Below are positions 6,050-14,584 of a stretch of 23,203 nt of DNA, piece after piece; the stretch's first letter is position 1, and every line of letters begins with the position of its first letter. This stretch comes from DASZKW01 sp035552775 (GTDB lineage Bacteria > Actinomycetota > Acidimicrobiia > Acidimicrobiales > Palsa-688). Location of the stretch: assembly GCA_035552775.1 (NCBI GenBank), contig DASZKW010000051.1:1-23203 (forward strand), written 5' to 3'. The position numbers were made by a program, and so were the translations under genes. The notes beneath the pieces are model-generated. The model was given only the letters and a program-made list of their open reading frames with translations. It was not told the DNA's origin and did not search any database.

Positions 6050-7708
6050 ATGGCGGTAGTCCTCGGCCTCAACGCCGTGTTTCATGATCCTGCCGCCGCC
6101 GTCGTGGTCGACGGCCGGGTCGTTGCCGCCGCCGAGGAGGAGCGCTTCAGCCGGCGCAAGCACGGCAAGCGTGCCGTACCGTTCTCGACCTGGGAACTCC
6201 CCGAGGCCTCGGCAGGATGGTGTCTCGAGAAGGCCGGCCTGAGCGAGTCGGACGTCGACGCCGTCACCTACTCGTACGACCCATGGCTCGTCGACGACCA
6301 CGGCGTGGACGCGACGGCCGGTCCCATCACGCGAGACGACTGGGAAGCGCTACGGACCTTGTACGCCCGCATGGCCCCGTCCTTCATCCGCTCGGCACTG
6401 CCAGGCATCGAGGAGGAGCGGGTGGGATTCGTCGCCCACCACGTGGCCCATGCCGCATCGGCTTACCTGGCTGCTCCCTATCCCGACTCGAGTGTCCTCG
6501 TCCTCGACGGTCGCGGGGAGACGGCATCACACCTTGCTGGCCGCAGTGTCGCCGGCGACCTGGAGGTCTTCTGCGCCCAGCAGCTTCCCCACTCGCTTGG
6601 GCTCATGTACGAGGACCTGACTTCTCACCTGGGCTTCCTTCGCTCGTCCGACGAGTACAAGGTCATGGCCATGGCGGCCTATGCCGAACCGAAATGGCTG
6701 CCGGAGTTCCAAGACCTGATTCGTGTCACCGAGGACGGCGGCTTCGTGGTGGAGCCAATCGACTGGGCGTCGTTCGTGGCCGCTCGCCACGACGGCGATG
6801 ACTGGTCGCTCGATCATGCCGCGCTCGCCAGCAGCGTGCAGACCCGCCTCGAGGAGGTGATCGTGGCCCTGGCCCGTTGGCTGCACGACCGTACGGGTGA
6901 CCGCGTGCTCACCATGGCGGGTGGCGTCGCTCTCAACTGCGTGGCGAACACCCGTCTTGCCGTCGAGGGTCCTTTCGACGAGGTGTGGGTGCAACCGGCG
7001 GCGGGCGACGCGGGAACCGCCCTCGGGGCTGCAATGTGGCAGGCGCACCGCATGGGCGACCGGGTCGAGGCCATGACGACGCCGGCCCTGGGCCGGGGCT
7101 GGGACGACGCCGACCTCGAACTGTGCCTGATGGATGCCCGCCTCGCCTACGAACGTCCAGCCGACCTGGCGGACACCGTCGCCGAGGTGCTGGCCGGCCA
7201 CGGCGTGGTTGCCTGGTACCAGGGGCGCAGCGAGTACGGGCCCCGCGCCCTCGGACACCGCAGCCTCCTCGCCAACCCGGCTCGGCGCGACACCCTCCGC
7301 AAACTGAACGACATCAAAGGCCGAGAGCAGTTCCGGCCCGTGGCCCCGATGGTCATGGCCGAACGCGCCGCCGATGTCTTCGACGGTCCGTTGCCCAGCC
7401 CTTTCATGCTTTTCACCCATCAGGTGCGGCCCGGTTGGGCCGAGCGCATACCGGCGGTCGTTCACGTGGACGGCTCTGCCCGGGTGCAGACCGTCGATGC
7501 GGCTGCCGAACCGCTGGTCCACCGCCTGCTGTCGGCCTTCGAGCGCCGGACCGGTCTGCCCGTGGTGGTCAACACGAGCCTCAACACGGTCGGCCGTCCC
7601 ATCGTCGACCACCCTCGCGATGCCCTCGAGTGCTTCGGGTCGACGCCCGTCGACATGTTGGTCCTCGGCCCGTTCGTCCTCCGGCGCCCGGCGGCCGGCG
7701 TGGCGTGA
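6050..7708 (+). CDS. NodU/CmcH-type carbamoyltransferase
   Basis: 552 residues, the family's usual length. The N-terminal ASKHA-type domain opens with VLGLNAVFHDPAAAVVVDG and AAAEEERFSRRKHG, and has the HHVAH metal/active-site motif at 130-134. The C-terminal TsaC/YrdC-like domain begins about 385 (GVVAWYQGRSEYGPRALGHRS) with the conserved FRPVAPMV and NTSLN segments. These enzymes transfer the carbamoyl group of carbamoyl phosphate to a hydroxyl of a sugar, Nod factor or antibiotic. ATG at 6050 follows GGAGGG. It is the first gene of the heptose operon; its stop overlaps the next start (TGATG), so it probably carbamoylates a sugar of that glycan. Confidence 0.93.
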   Translation: MAVVLGLNAVFHDPAAAVVVDGRVVAAAEEERFSRRKHGKRAVPFSTWELPEASAGWCLEKAGLSESDVDAVTYSYDPWLVDDHGVDATAGPITRDDWEALRTLYARMAPSFIRSALPGIEEERVGFVAHHVAHAASAYLAAPYPDSSVLVLDGRGETASHLAGRSVAGDLEVFCAQQLPHSLGLMYEDLTSHLGFLRSSDEYKVMAMAAYAEPKWLPEFQDLIRVTEDGGFVVEPIDWASFVAARHDGDDWSLDHAALASSVQTRLEEVIVALARWLHDRTGDRVLTMAGGVALNCVANTRLAVEGPFDEVWVQPAAGDAGTALGAAMWQAHRMGDRVEAMTTPALGRGWDDADLELCLMDARLAYERPADLADTVAEVLAGHGVVAWYQGRSEYGPRALGHRSLLANPARRDTLRKLNDIKGREQFRPVAPMVMAERAADVFDGPLPSPFMLFTHQVRPGWAERIPAVVHVDGSARVQTVDAAAEPLVHRLLSAFERRTGLPVVVNTSLNTVGRPIVDHPRDALECFGSTPVDMLVLGPFVLRRPAAGVA

Positions 7709-9309
7709 TGGCCGAGCGTCAGAGGTTCGCGGTGGTGATACCGACCGTCGGTCGGCCCTCGCTGGGGACCCTCCTCGCCTCGCTCAGCCGGTCCGCGCCG
7801 CATACGCCCGACGAGATCATCGTCGTCGACGACCGGGATGAGCGTTGTCCCGCTCTCGCGGTGACGGCGGGCGATGTGAAGCTGCGGATCCTCACCAGCG
7901 GGGGGAGGGGCCCGGCAGCGGCACGCAACGTCGGTTGGCGGGCAACCGAGGCGCCGTGGGTGGCCTTCCTCGACGACGACGTCGAGCCGCTCACCGGATG
8001 GGCGGCGAGGCTCGCTGCCGACCTGTCGGCGCTGCCCCAAGAGGTCGCCGGCAGTCAGGGGCGTATCGCCGTTCCCCTACCTGTTCACAGGCGCCCGACC
8101 GACTGGGAGCGAAACACCGCCGCTTTGGAAGAGGCCTGCTGGGCGACCGCCGACATGGCCTACAGGCGCGACGTGCTCGAGGAAATCGGAGGATTCGACG
8201 AGCGGTTCCCCCGAGCCTTCCGGGAGGACGCAGACCTGGGCCTGCGGGTGTGTGCCGCCGGTTACCTGATCGTTCGCGGCGAGCGGCGGGTGTGCCACCC
8301 CGTTCGCACGGCGCCCCCGACGGTGAGCATCCAAGCCCAGGCGGGCAACGCCGACGACGTGTTGATGTTGGCCCTGCACGGTCCAGGCTGGCGGACTCGG
8401 GCCGCCGCCGAGGGCGGCAGGACCGGCCGGCACCTGCTCACCACGGCGGCCGGCGCCCTGGCCGCCATCGCCGCCCTCGCCGGCCGGCGCCGGTCAGCGG
8501 CGGCCGCCGCCACCGGTTGGGCGCTCGGCACCGGCGAGCTGGCCTGGGCGAGGCTGCGTCCTGGCCCGAGAAGTCCCGGCGAGCTGGTCACCATGGTCGC
8601 CACCTCTCTGGTTCTACCGGCCGCGGCGACCCGACATTGGCTGGCCGGGTGGTTGCGCCTACCCCGCCTGCTGGCGAGGGGGTCCCCCGGCCCGCTTGGC
8701 CCCGCCCGCAATCCGCTGGCCTTGGCGCCGGCACTGTCGTTTTTCCCCACCGGTCGGCGCATCCGCCCCGGTCCAGCCGATCCGAGTTGGTCGGCCGAGG
8801 CCGTGCTCTTCGACCGCGACGGCACCTTGGTGGTCGACGTACCGTACAACACCGACCCGGCGCTGGTGGCTTTGATGCCCGGTGCCCGCCAAGCGGTGCG
8901 TCGTGCCCGCCAAGCGGGTCTGCGGACCGGCGTGGTGACCAATCAGAGCGGTGTCGGGACCGGCCGCATAACCCCCGACCAGTTGTTGGCTGTCAACAGG
9001 CGCGTCGAGGAGCTCCTCGGGCCCTTCGACACTTGGGCGGTATGCACGCACCGGCCGGACGAGGGATGTGGTTGCCGCAAGCCGTCGTCGGGGCTGATCG
9101 AGTCTGCCGCCGCAGCCCTCGGCGTGGCGCCGCAGCGGTGTGCGGTCATTGGCGACATCGGCGCGGACATGAAGGCGGCCCAGGGCGCCGGCGCGCGGGG
9201 CGTGCTGGTGCCGAGTCGCTCCACGCGCCGCCCCGAGCTCGCTGCCGCGAGGGCGGTGGCGCCCGACCTGTTGCGCGCCGTGGACTACGTGCTGGCGGGA
9301 ACGTGCTGA
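7708..9309 (+). CDS. Fusion: GT2 glycosyltransferase and GmhB-type HAD phosphatase
   Basis: 533 residues. Residues about 1-235 are a GT2 domain (FAVVIPTVGRPSLGTLLASL, FLDDDVEP at about 87-94, and AYRRDVLEEIGGFDERFPR). About 235-335 is an Ala-rich hydrophobic stretch that may lie at the membrane. About 366-525 is a HAD-IIIA phosphatase of the D-glycero-D-manno-heptose-1,7-bisphosphate 7-phosphatase type: catalytic DRDGT at 369-373, VTNQSGVGTG, zinc-site C446, H448, C454 and C456 (CTHRPDEGCGCRKP), and GDIGADMKAA. The HAD half would remove the C7 phosphate; the GT2 half would transfer a sugar. The frame is unbroken and both active sites look intact. The start overlaps the preceding stop by 1 nt. 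Confidence 0.92.
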   Translation: MAERQRFAVVIPTVGRPSLGTLLASLSRSAPHTPDEIIVVDDRDERCPALAVTAGDVKLRILTSGGRGPAAARNVGWRATEAPWVAFLDDDVEPLTGWAARLAADLSALPQEVAGSQGRIAVPLPVHRRPTDWERNTAALEEACWATADMAYRRDVLEEIGGFDERFPRAFREDADLGLRVCAAGYLIVRGERRVCHPVRTAPPTVSIQAQAGNADDVLMLALHGPGWRTRAAAEGGRTGRHLLTTAAGALAAIAALAGRRRSAAAAATGWALGTGELAWARLRPGPRSPGELVTMVATSLVLPAAATRHWLAGWLRLPRLLARGSPGPLGPARNPLALAPALSFFPTGRRIRPGPADPSWSAEAVLFDRDGTLVVDVPYNTDPALVALMPGARQAVRRARQAGLRTGVVTNQSGVGTGRITPDQLLAVNRRVEELLGPFDTWAVCTHRPDEGCGCRKPSSGLIESAAAALGVAPQRCAVIGDIGADMKAAQGAGARGVLVPSRSTRRPELAAARAVAPDLLRAVDYVLAGTC

Positions 9310-10397
9310 CCCCCGGGGCGACCGGGGCAGAGGAGTCGGTGCCCATCCGGCCGGCTGCAGGCCACGTACTGATCGTCCGGACCGACAACGTCGGCGATGT
9401 ACTCATGTCGGGCCCCGCGACTCGGGCGGTCGCCGCTTCGGCTCGCCGCGTCACCTACCTGGCGAGTCCTCAGGGTGAAGCCGCCGCACGCCTGTTGCCG
9501 GGTGTCGACGCGGTGGAGACGGCGAGCATTCCGTGGATCGACGCCTGTCCGGCGACCGCGGACTGGGACTTCGTGTTGGGGACCGTCGGCCGCCTCCGTT
9601 CGCTGGCGGTGGATGAGGCAGTGATCCTGACCTCTTTTCATCAGAGCCCGTTGCCGATGGCGCTACTCCTGCGCGCTGGCGGCGTGGGCGCGATAGTGGC
9701 GAACAGCGTCGACTTCCCCGGCTCCCTGCTCGACGTGCGGGTACAGGCCGACGACGACCTGCATGAGGTCCGTCGGGGGTTGGCCATCTGCGCCGCCGGG
9801 GGTTTCACGCTCGGTGAGGGGGACGACGGGCGTTTGGAGGTGGTCTTGGGCGACGGCGCCGGCGTACCCCCCGAGGTTCCTCCGCAGCCCTACGTGGTGG
9901 TGCACCCGGGCGCCTCGGTCCGGGCGCGCGCTTGGGCCCCGGACCGGCTGGCCGACGCCATCGGGGCGCTGGTCGCAGCCGGCCGTCGGGTGGTGGTCAC
10001 CGGGGGGCCAGGGGAGCGGGCCCTGACCCGCGCCGTGGCCGGCGACCGGCACGATGTGGTCGACCTGGGCGGGCGCACCGATCTGGCCTCCCTCGCCGCT
10101 GTCTTGGCCGGCGCCGACGCCGTCGTCGTCGGCAACACCGGTCCCGCTCACCTGGCTGCGGCGGTGGGCACGCCCGTCGTCAGCCTGTACGCGCCGACCG
10201 TACCCGCCTGCCGCTGGCACCCGTGGATGGTCCCGCACCGGCTCCTCGGCGACCAGGGAGTCGTGTGCGCCGGCTGTCGGGCTCGGGACTGCCCCGTGCC
10301 CGGCCATCCATGCCTCGGGCGGGTGACGTCGCGCGACGTGGTGGCGGCGGTTGACGAGCTCGCCGGCGCTGCCCTAGTGGCGGAGGTCCTGAGGTGA
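9303..10397 (+). CDS. Family 9 glycosyltransferase (heptosyltransferase-like)
   Basis: About 364 residues with a GT-B fold. The N-terminal HVLIVRTDNVGDVLMSGPATRAV is the GT9 signature of ADP-heptose:LPS heptosyltransferases. The C-terminal half has PYVVVHPGASVRARAWAPDR, VVVTGGPGE and the donor-site motif VVVGNTGPAHLAAAVGTPVV. A cysteine-bearing end (CAGCRARDCP) is common in this family. With an ADP-heptose pathway in the same operon, the donor is probably ADP-heptose; the acceptor is unknown because actinobacteria lack LPS. GTG at 9303 overlaps the previous gene by 7 nt; GTG at 9339 is an alternative start. Confidence 0.9.
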   Translation: MLTPGATGAEESVPIRPAAGHVLIVRTDNVGDVLMSGPATRAVAASARRVTYLASPQGEAAARLLPGVDAVETASIPWIDACPATADWDFVLGTVGRLRSLAVDEAVILTSFHQSPLPMALLLRAGGVGAIVANSVDFPGSLLDVRVQADDDLHEVRRGLAICAAGGFTLGEGDDGRLEVVLGDGAGVPPEVPPQPYVVVHPGASVRARAWAPDRLADAIGALVAAGRRVVVTGGPGERALTRAVAGDRHDVVDLGGRTDLASLAAVLAGADAVVVGNTGPAHLAAAVGTPVVSLYAPTVPACRWHPWMVPHRLLGDQGVVCAGCRARDCPVPGHPCLGRVTSRDVVAAVDELAGAALVAEVLR

Positions 10398-11326
10398 GGG
10401 TGCTGTTGTGGCACGTCCACGGGTCCTACACCACCGCCCTGGTGCAGGGTCCGCACACCTATCTGCTCCCCGTCACCGCCGATCGTGGGCCCGACGGGCG
10501 CGGGCGCGCCCGCACGTGGGACTGGCCGGACTCAGTACTGGAACTGAGCCCCACCGAGATGGGCGGCGCTGACGTCGATGTCGTGGTCCTCCAGCGGCCG
10601 GAGGAGTTGGACGGGCTGGCCGAGGACTGGCTCGGCCGGCGCCCCGGTCGGGATCTTCCTGCCGTCTACCTCGAGCACAACGCCCCGGAAGGGGCCGTGA
10701 ACGCCATGCGGCATCCCGCGGCGGACCGCCCGGGGATCGTCGTGGTCCACGTCACCCACTTCAACCGGCTGTTCTGGGATACCGGCGCGGCGGAAACCGT
10801 GGTGATCGAGCATGGCGTGGTCGACCCCGGCCACCGCTACACCGGTGAGCTCGAAAGGGCAGCGGTGGTGGTGAACGAGCCCGTGCGGCGGGGTCGGGTG
10901 ACCGGCACCGACCTGCTGTCCATGTGCCGGGAGGCATTACCTCTGGATCTTTTTGGGATGGCTTCGGAGGCGCTGGGCGGCAGTGATCTGACCCAGCCCG
11001 AGCTTCACGCCGAGTTGCCGCGCCGGCGGGTGTATCTGCACCCGGTGCGCTGGACCTCGCTCGGTTTGAGCCTGATCGAAGCCATGCACCTCGGTATGCC
11101 GGTGGTGGCACTTGCCACCACCGAGGTGGTCGAGGCGGTTCCCGCCGGAGCTGGCGTGGTGACCAACAGCCTGGAGCGGATCGTCGAGGCGTTGCGGCAC
11201 TTGGGGCGCGAGCCCGAAGAGGCCATGTCGATGGGCAAGATCGGCCGGTCGGCAGCCTTGGAGCGCTACGGGCTCGACCGTTTCCTTCGCGACTGGGATC
11301 GGCTGCTAGTCGAGGTCACCCGATGA
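10394..11326 (+). CDS. GT-B glycosyltransferase (GT4-like), short form
   Basis: 310 residues, shorter than typical GT4 enzymes. The N-terminal half is only loosely Rossmann-like (MRVLLWHVHGSYTTALVQG; DVDVVVLQRPEE; VYLEHNAP). The C-terminal half has the donor-site region RVYLHPVRWTSLGLSLIEAM, then HLGMPVVALATTEVVEAVP. In the E-x7-E motif of GT4 enzymes the second Glu is present (E229) while the first position is Thr (T221). The start GTG overlaps the preceding stop (GTGA). It is probably a glycosyltransferase of the same pathway, but its donor and activity are uncertain. Confidence 0.8.
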   Translation: MRVLLWHVHGSYTTALVQGPHTYLLPVTADRGPDGRGRARTWDWPDSVLELSPTEMGGADVDVVVLQRPEELDGLAEDWLGRRPGRDLPAVYLEHNAPEGAVNAMRHPAADRPGIVVVHVTHFNRLFWDTGAAETVVIEHGVVDPGHRYTGELERAAVVVNEPVRRGRVTGTDLLSMCREALPLDLFGMASEALGGSDLTQPELHAELPRRRVYLHPVRWTSLGLSLIEAMHLGMPVVALATTEVVEAVPAGAGVVTNSLERIVEALRHLGREPEEAMSMGKIGRSAALERYGLDRFLRDWDRLLVEVTR

Positions 11327-12540
11327 AGGTGGCGATGGTCTCCGAACACGCCAACCCTCTGGCTACTCTCGGTGGGGTCGACGCCGGCGGTCAGAACGTC
11401 CACGTGGCGGCGTTGGCCACCGAGCTCGGCCGCCAGGGGATCGAGGTGGTCGTCTACACCCGCCGCGACAGCACCCGCCCCGAGCAGACCGTGGCACTCG
11501 CTCCGGGGGTCACGGTCGACCACATCTGCGCTGGGCCTGCCCGCCCCGTCCCCAAAGACGAGCTCGTGCGGTGGATGCCGGCGTTTGCGCGCGAGCTAGC
11601 CGGCCGGTGGACCGGCAATGCCCCCGATCTCGTCCACGCCCATTTCTGGATGTCGGGACTCGCCTCCTGCCAGGCATCCCGCCCGCTCGGGATACCCGTG
11701 GTTCAGACCTTCCACGCCCTCGGAGTGGTCAAGCGCCGCCATCAGGGAGCGAAGGACACCAGCCCAGCCCGCCGCCTGCGTGTCGAGCGGCTCCTTGCTC
11801 GGGGCGTGGACCACATTGTGGCGACCTGCTCGGACGAGGTCTTCGAGCTGCGCCGTCTGGGTGCCGACGGTCGCAGGATCAGCGTCGTGCCATGCGGTGT
11901 GGACCTGGCCCGCTTTCACCCGGGCGGTCCGATCGCGCCCCGGGCGCCTGGTCGGCACCGCCTCGTAGTGGTGGGCCGACTGGTCGAACGCAAAGGGATC
12001 GCCGATGTGATCGCCGCGCTCGGTCGTCTGCCGGAAACCGAGATGGTCGTCGCCGGCGGCCCCGCTTATGCGGATCTCGAACGCGACACCGACGTCCGCA
12101 GGCTGCGCGCCATCGCCGCCGAGCATGGTGTCGCCGGTCGGGTCACGCTCCTCGGCCGGGTGGGCCACCAGGCCATGCCGGCGCTGCTGCGGTCTGCCGA
12201 TGTCGTCGTGTGCGTGCCGTGGTACGAGCCGTTTGGCATCGTGCCTATAGAGGCCATGGCTTGCGGGGTCCCGGTGGTGGCGTCGGCGGTCGGCGGTATG
12301 ATCGACACGGTCGTCGACGACGTCACCGGAGTCCATGTCCCCGCACGCGCCCCTGTCCCACTGGCGGCCACCTTGCGTCGCCTCCTGTGCGACCCCGACC
12401 TGCGCCGGCGTCTCGGCGAAGCGGGTGCCGCCCGGACCCGCAGCCGTTTTGGATGGGAGCGGGTGGGGCGCGCCACCGCGGACGTCTACTCGGATCTCCT
12501 CGGGATCCGGCGTTCCCGCCGCAGCGAGGCGCGCCGGTGA
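11323..12540 (+). CDS. Family 4 glycosyltransferase (MshA/sucrose-synthase-like)
   Basis: 405 residues with both GT-B halves. The N-terminal SEHANPLATLGGVDAGGQNV is the glycine-rich opening seen in MshA and sucrose-phosphate-synthase relatives, followed by DLVHAHFWMSG and VVQTFHALGVVK. The C-terminal domain holds VVVGRLVERKGI, the donor motif YEPFGIVPIEAMACGVPVV with an intact E-x7-E pair starting at about 302, and VGGMIDTVVDDVTG. It would use an NDP-sugar with retention of configuration. It overlaps its upstream neighbour by ATGA. The context argues for glycan assembly rather than mycothiol synthesis. Confidence 0.92.
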   Translation: MKVAMVSEHANPLATLGGVDAGGQNVHVAALATELGRQGIEVVVYTRRDSTRPEQTVALAPGVTVDHICAGPARPVPKDELVRWMPAFARELAGRWTGNAPDLVHAHFWMSGLASCQASRPLGIPVVQTFHALGVVKRRHQGAKDTSPARRLRVERLLARGVDHIVATCSDEVFELRRLGADGRRISVVPCGVDLARFHPGGPIAPRAPGRHRLVVVGRLVERKGIADVIAALGRLPETEMVVAGGPAYADLERDTDVRRLRAIAAEHGVAGRVTLLGRVGHQAMPALLRSADVVVCVPWYEPFGIVPIEAMACGVPVVASAVGGMIDTVVDDVTGVHVPARAPVPLAATLRRLLCDPDLRRRLGEAGAARTRSRFGWERVGRATADVYSDLLGIRRSRRSEARR

Positions 12541-13145
12541 CCGTCCGACCCACTTCCTCCGAGCACCTCCAGACCACCCTGGACGCCATGCAGGCGCTCG
12601 GAACCGAGTTCGACCGCCTCGAGCGGTGGGGCGCACAGATCGCGACGGTTCTGGCCGCCGGCGGCCGGCTTCTGGCCGCCGGCAACGGGGGGAGCGCCGC
12701 CCAGGCGCAGCACCTGACCGCAGAGCTGGTCGGCCGCTACCTCGGCGACCGCCGTCCGCTGTCGGCCATAGCCCTTCATGCCGACACGTCATCGGTGACC
12801 GCCATCGCCAACGATTTCGGTCGAGATGCCGTATTCGCCCGCCAAGTCGAAGCCCACGGGCGACCCGGTGACGTCCTGATCCTGCTGAGCACGTCCGGTC
12901 GAAGCAGCAACATCCTGGCTGCGGCGGCAAGCGCCGACCGGGTCGGGCTCACGGTGCTCGCTCTGACCGGGCCCAGACCCAATCCCCTGGCTGACTGCTG
13001 CGACGACCTCCTCGCCGTGCAAGCGCGCTCCTCCGCCGGTGTCCAAGAGGTCCATCTGGTGGCCCTGCATCTGGTATGCAACGCCGTGGACGCCGCCCTG
13101 GAAGGCGATGGCGTGGTGGGCCACGGACATGTGGTGGCCCAATGA
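12537..13145 (+). CDS. gmhA: Sedoheptulose 7-phosphate isomerase GmhA
   Basis: 202 residues, a single SIS domain. It converts sedoheptulose 7-phosphate to D-glycero-D-manno-heptose 7-phosphate, the first step of nucleotide-heptose synthesis. The sugar-phosphate loop AAGNGGSAAQAQHLTAEL is at about 47-64 and the second SIS motif LLSTSGRSSN at about 116-125. Residues H59, E63, Q170 and H178 have the same spacing as the zinc/catalytic set of the E. coli enzyme (H61, E65, Q172, H180). The GTG start overlaps the upstream stop by GTGA, and the stop overlaps hldE by ATGA. Confidence 0.95.
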   Translation: MTVRPTSSEHLQTTLDAMQALGTEFDRLERWGAQIATVLAAGGRLLAAGNGGSAAQAQHLTAELVGRYLGDRRPLSAIALHADTSSVTAIANDFGRDAVFARQVEAHGRPGDVLILLSTSGRSSNILAAAASADRVGLTVLALTGPRPNPLADCCDDLLAVQARSSAGVQEVHLVALHLVCNAVDAALEGDGVVGHGHVVAQ

Positions 13146-14584
13146 TCGGACGCGGCGGGATCGTCGTGATCGGTGACTCCCTGGTCGACCGCGACGTGGA
13201 AGGTCGCGCCGATCGCCTGTGCCCGGACGCGCCGGCGCCCGTTCTCGACGAGCTGGAGACGACCAGCCGACCCGGAGGGGCGGCACTGGCCGCCGCCATC
13301 GCCTCCGCGGAGGGCGCCGCAGTCACCCTCGTCACCGCCATCGGTGCCGACCCTGCCGGTGACGACCTGCGCAGGATGCTTAGCGAGTGCGACGTGGCGG
13401 TCGTGGACCTTGGCCTGGCCGGACCCACACCCGAGAAGATCCGCCTTCGTAGCGGAGGCCGGGTCCTGCTTCGCCTTGACAGGGGAGGACCCCCTCCCGC
13501 AGTGGGATCCGTGGCTTGTTGGCGCCCGCGATCGGGCGATGCCCCCGGCGCCGTCCTGGTATCGGATTACGGCCGGGGTATCACGGCCGAGGCCTCCGTC
13601 AGGGACCTCGTGGTTGAACTCGGCGTTCCGGTCGTCTGGGATCCCCACCCCCGGGGAGCTTGCCCGGTCCCGGGGACCAGAGTCGTCACGCCCAATCGCT
13701 CCGAGCTGCCCGGTTCGCCGATCACCGCCGGCCTCAGCGAAGTCAGCGCTGCCGCTGGTAATGCCCTGCTCGAATGGGGCGCCCGCGGCATCGCCGTGAC
13801 CCTTGGCGCGGGAGGAGCACTGCTGGTCGATGGTGACGGGCCGCCGCTGGCGGTGCCCACTCCAGCGGTGGACGGTGGTGACACGTGCGGAGCTGGTGAC
13901 TGCTTTGCCGCGGTGGTTACACGATGCCTGTCGGGGGGCGCTCTGGCATCCGAAGCTGTGATCGAGGGGGTCCGAGCTGCCAGCGCGTTCGTCGCCTCCG
14001 GAGGCGCCGGGGCATGGATACCCTTGCGTGGCTCTCCGGCGCAGGCGTGCCAGGTTTCCGGGGGCGCAGGACATGACCGCCCGATGCCCTTGCAGCGGTT
14101 CTCGGAGGGGGCACCAGACGCCAGGGGCGGCGCGGCCGTGGCCCACGCCGGCCACGGCCGCCAGACGGTCGTGGCGACGGGGGGTTGCTTCGACATCCTC
14201 CACGCCGGCCACCTCCACCTGCTGGAGGCGGCCGGCGCTCTTGGGGACCGCCTGGTCGTCCTCGTCAACTCCGACAGCTCGATTCGGCGTCTCAAGGGAC
14301 CCGACCGTCCCGTGGTTGCCGAGGCCGACCGCGTCGCCATGCTCGAGGCGCTGGCGTGCGTGGACGCCGTCGTAGTCTTCGATGACGACACCCCGGCGCC
14401 GGCATTGCGCCGGCTGCGCCCTGATGTGTTCGTGAAGGGTGGTGACTACAGCGGTCGACCGCTGCCCGAGGCGGCGGTGCTCGCCTCCTGGGGCGGTCAA
14501 GCGGTGGTCGTCCCCTACCTGGCCGGCCGGTCGACGACTGGCCTGCTACGCCGGGTGGCAGCCGAGCAGACACCCTCCGGGTGA
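13142..14584 (+). CDS. hldE: Bifunctional heptose 7-phosphate kinase / heptose 1-phosphate adenylyltransferase HldE
   Basis: 480 residues. The N-terminal PfkB-type kinase (about 5-310) aligns with HldE landmarks: GDSLVDRDVEG, RPGGAALAAAIAS, KIRLRSGGRVLLRLD, VLVSDYGRGIT, VTPNRSEL and the anion hole/catalytic GAGD at 250-253. A Gly/Ala-rich linker (about 310-340) leads to a nucleotidyltransferase domain from about 343: TGGCFDILHAGHLHLLEAA with HxGH, then VNSDSSIRRLKG and DVFVKGGDY. The two domains phosphorylate C1 and later adenylylate heptose 1-phosphate to give ADP-D-glycero-beta-D-manno-heptose. GmhB activity acts between these steps and is supplied by the fusion gene upstream. The start overlaps gmhA by ATGA. 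Confidence 0.95.
   Translation: MIGRGGIVVIGDSLVDRDVEGRADRLCPDAPAPVLDELETTSRPGGAALAAAIASAEGAAVTLVTAIGADPAGDDLRRMLSECDVAVVDLGLAGPTPEKIRLRSGGRVLLRLDRGGPPPAVGSVACWRPRSGDAPGAVLVSDYGRGITAEASVRDLVVELGVPVVWDPHPRGACPVPGTRVVTPNRSELPGSPITAGLSEVSAAAGNALLEWGARGIAVTLGAGGALLVDGDGPPLAVPTPAVDGGDTCGAGDCFAAVVTRCLSGGALASEAVIEGVRAASAFVASGGAGAWIPLRGSPAQACQVSGGAGHDRPMPLQRFSEGAPDARGGAAVAHAGHGRQTVVATGGCFDILHAGHLHLLEAAGALGDRLVVLVNSDSSIRRLKGPDRPVVAEADRVAMLEALACVDAVVVFDDDTPAPALRRLRPDVFVKGGDYSGRPLPEAAVLASWGGQAVVVPYLAGRSTTGLLRRVAAEQTPSG

Noticed and set aside
6527..7612. 361-codon minus-strand open frame
   Set aside because: It is a shadow of the carbamoyltransferase gene and has no recognisable motif.
7845..9302. Long plus-strand frame continuous with the first GT9 gene
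   Set aside because: This part is Arg/Pro/Gly-rich and overlaps the GT2-GmhB fusion in another frame. The real GT9 starts at about 9303.
12776..14500. 574-codon minus-strand open frame
   Set aside because: It is antisense to gmhA/hldE, which have clear family motifs. Long antisense frames are expected in GC-rich coding DNA.
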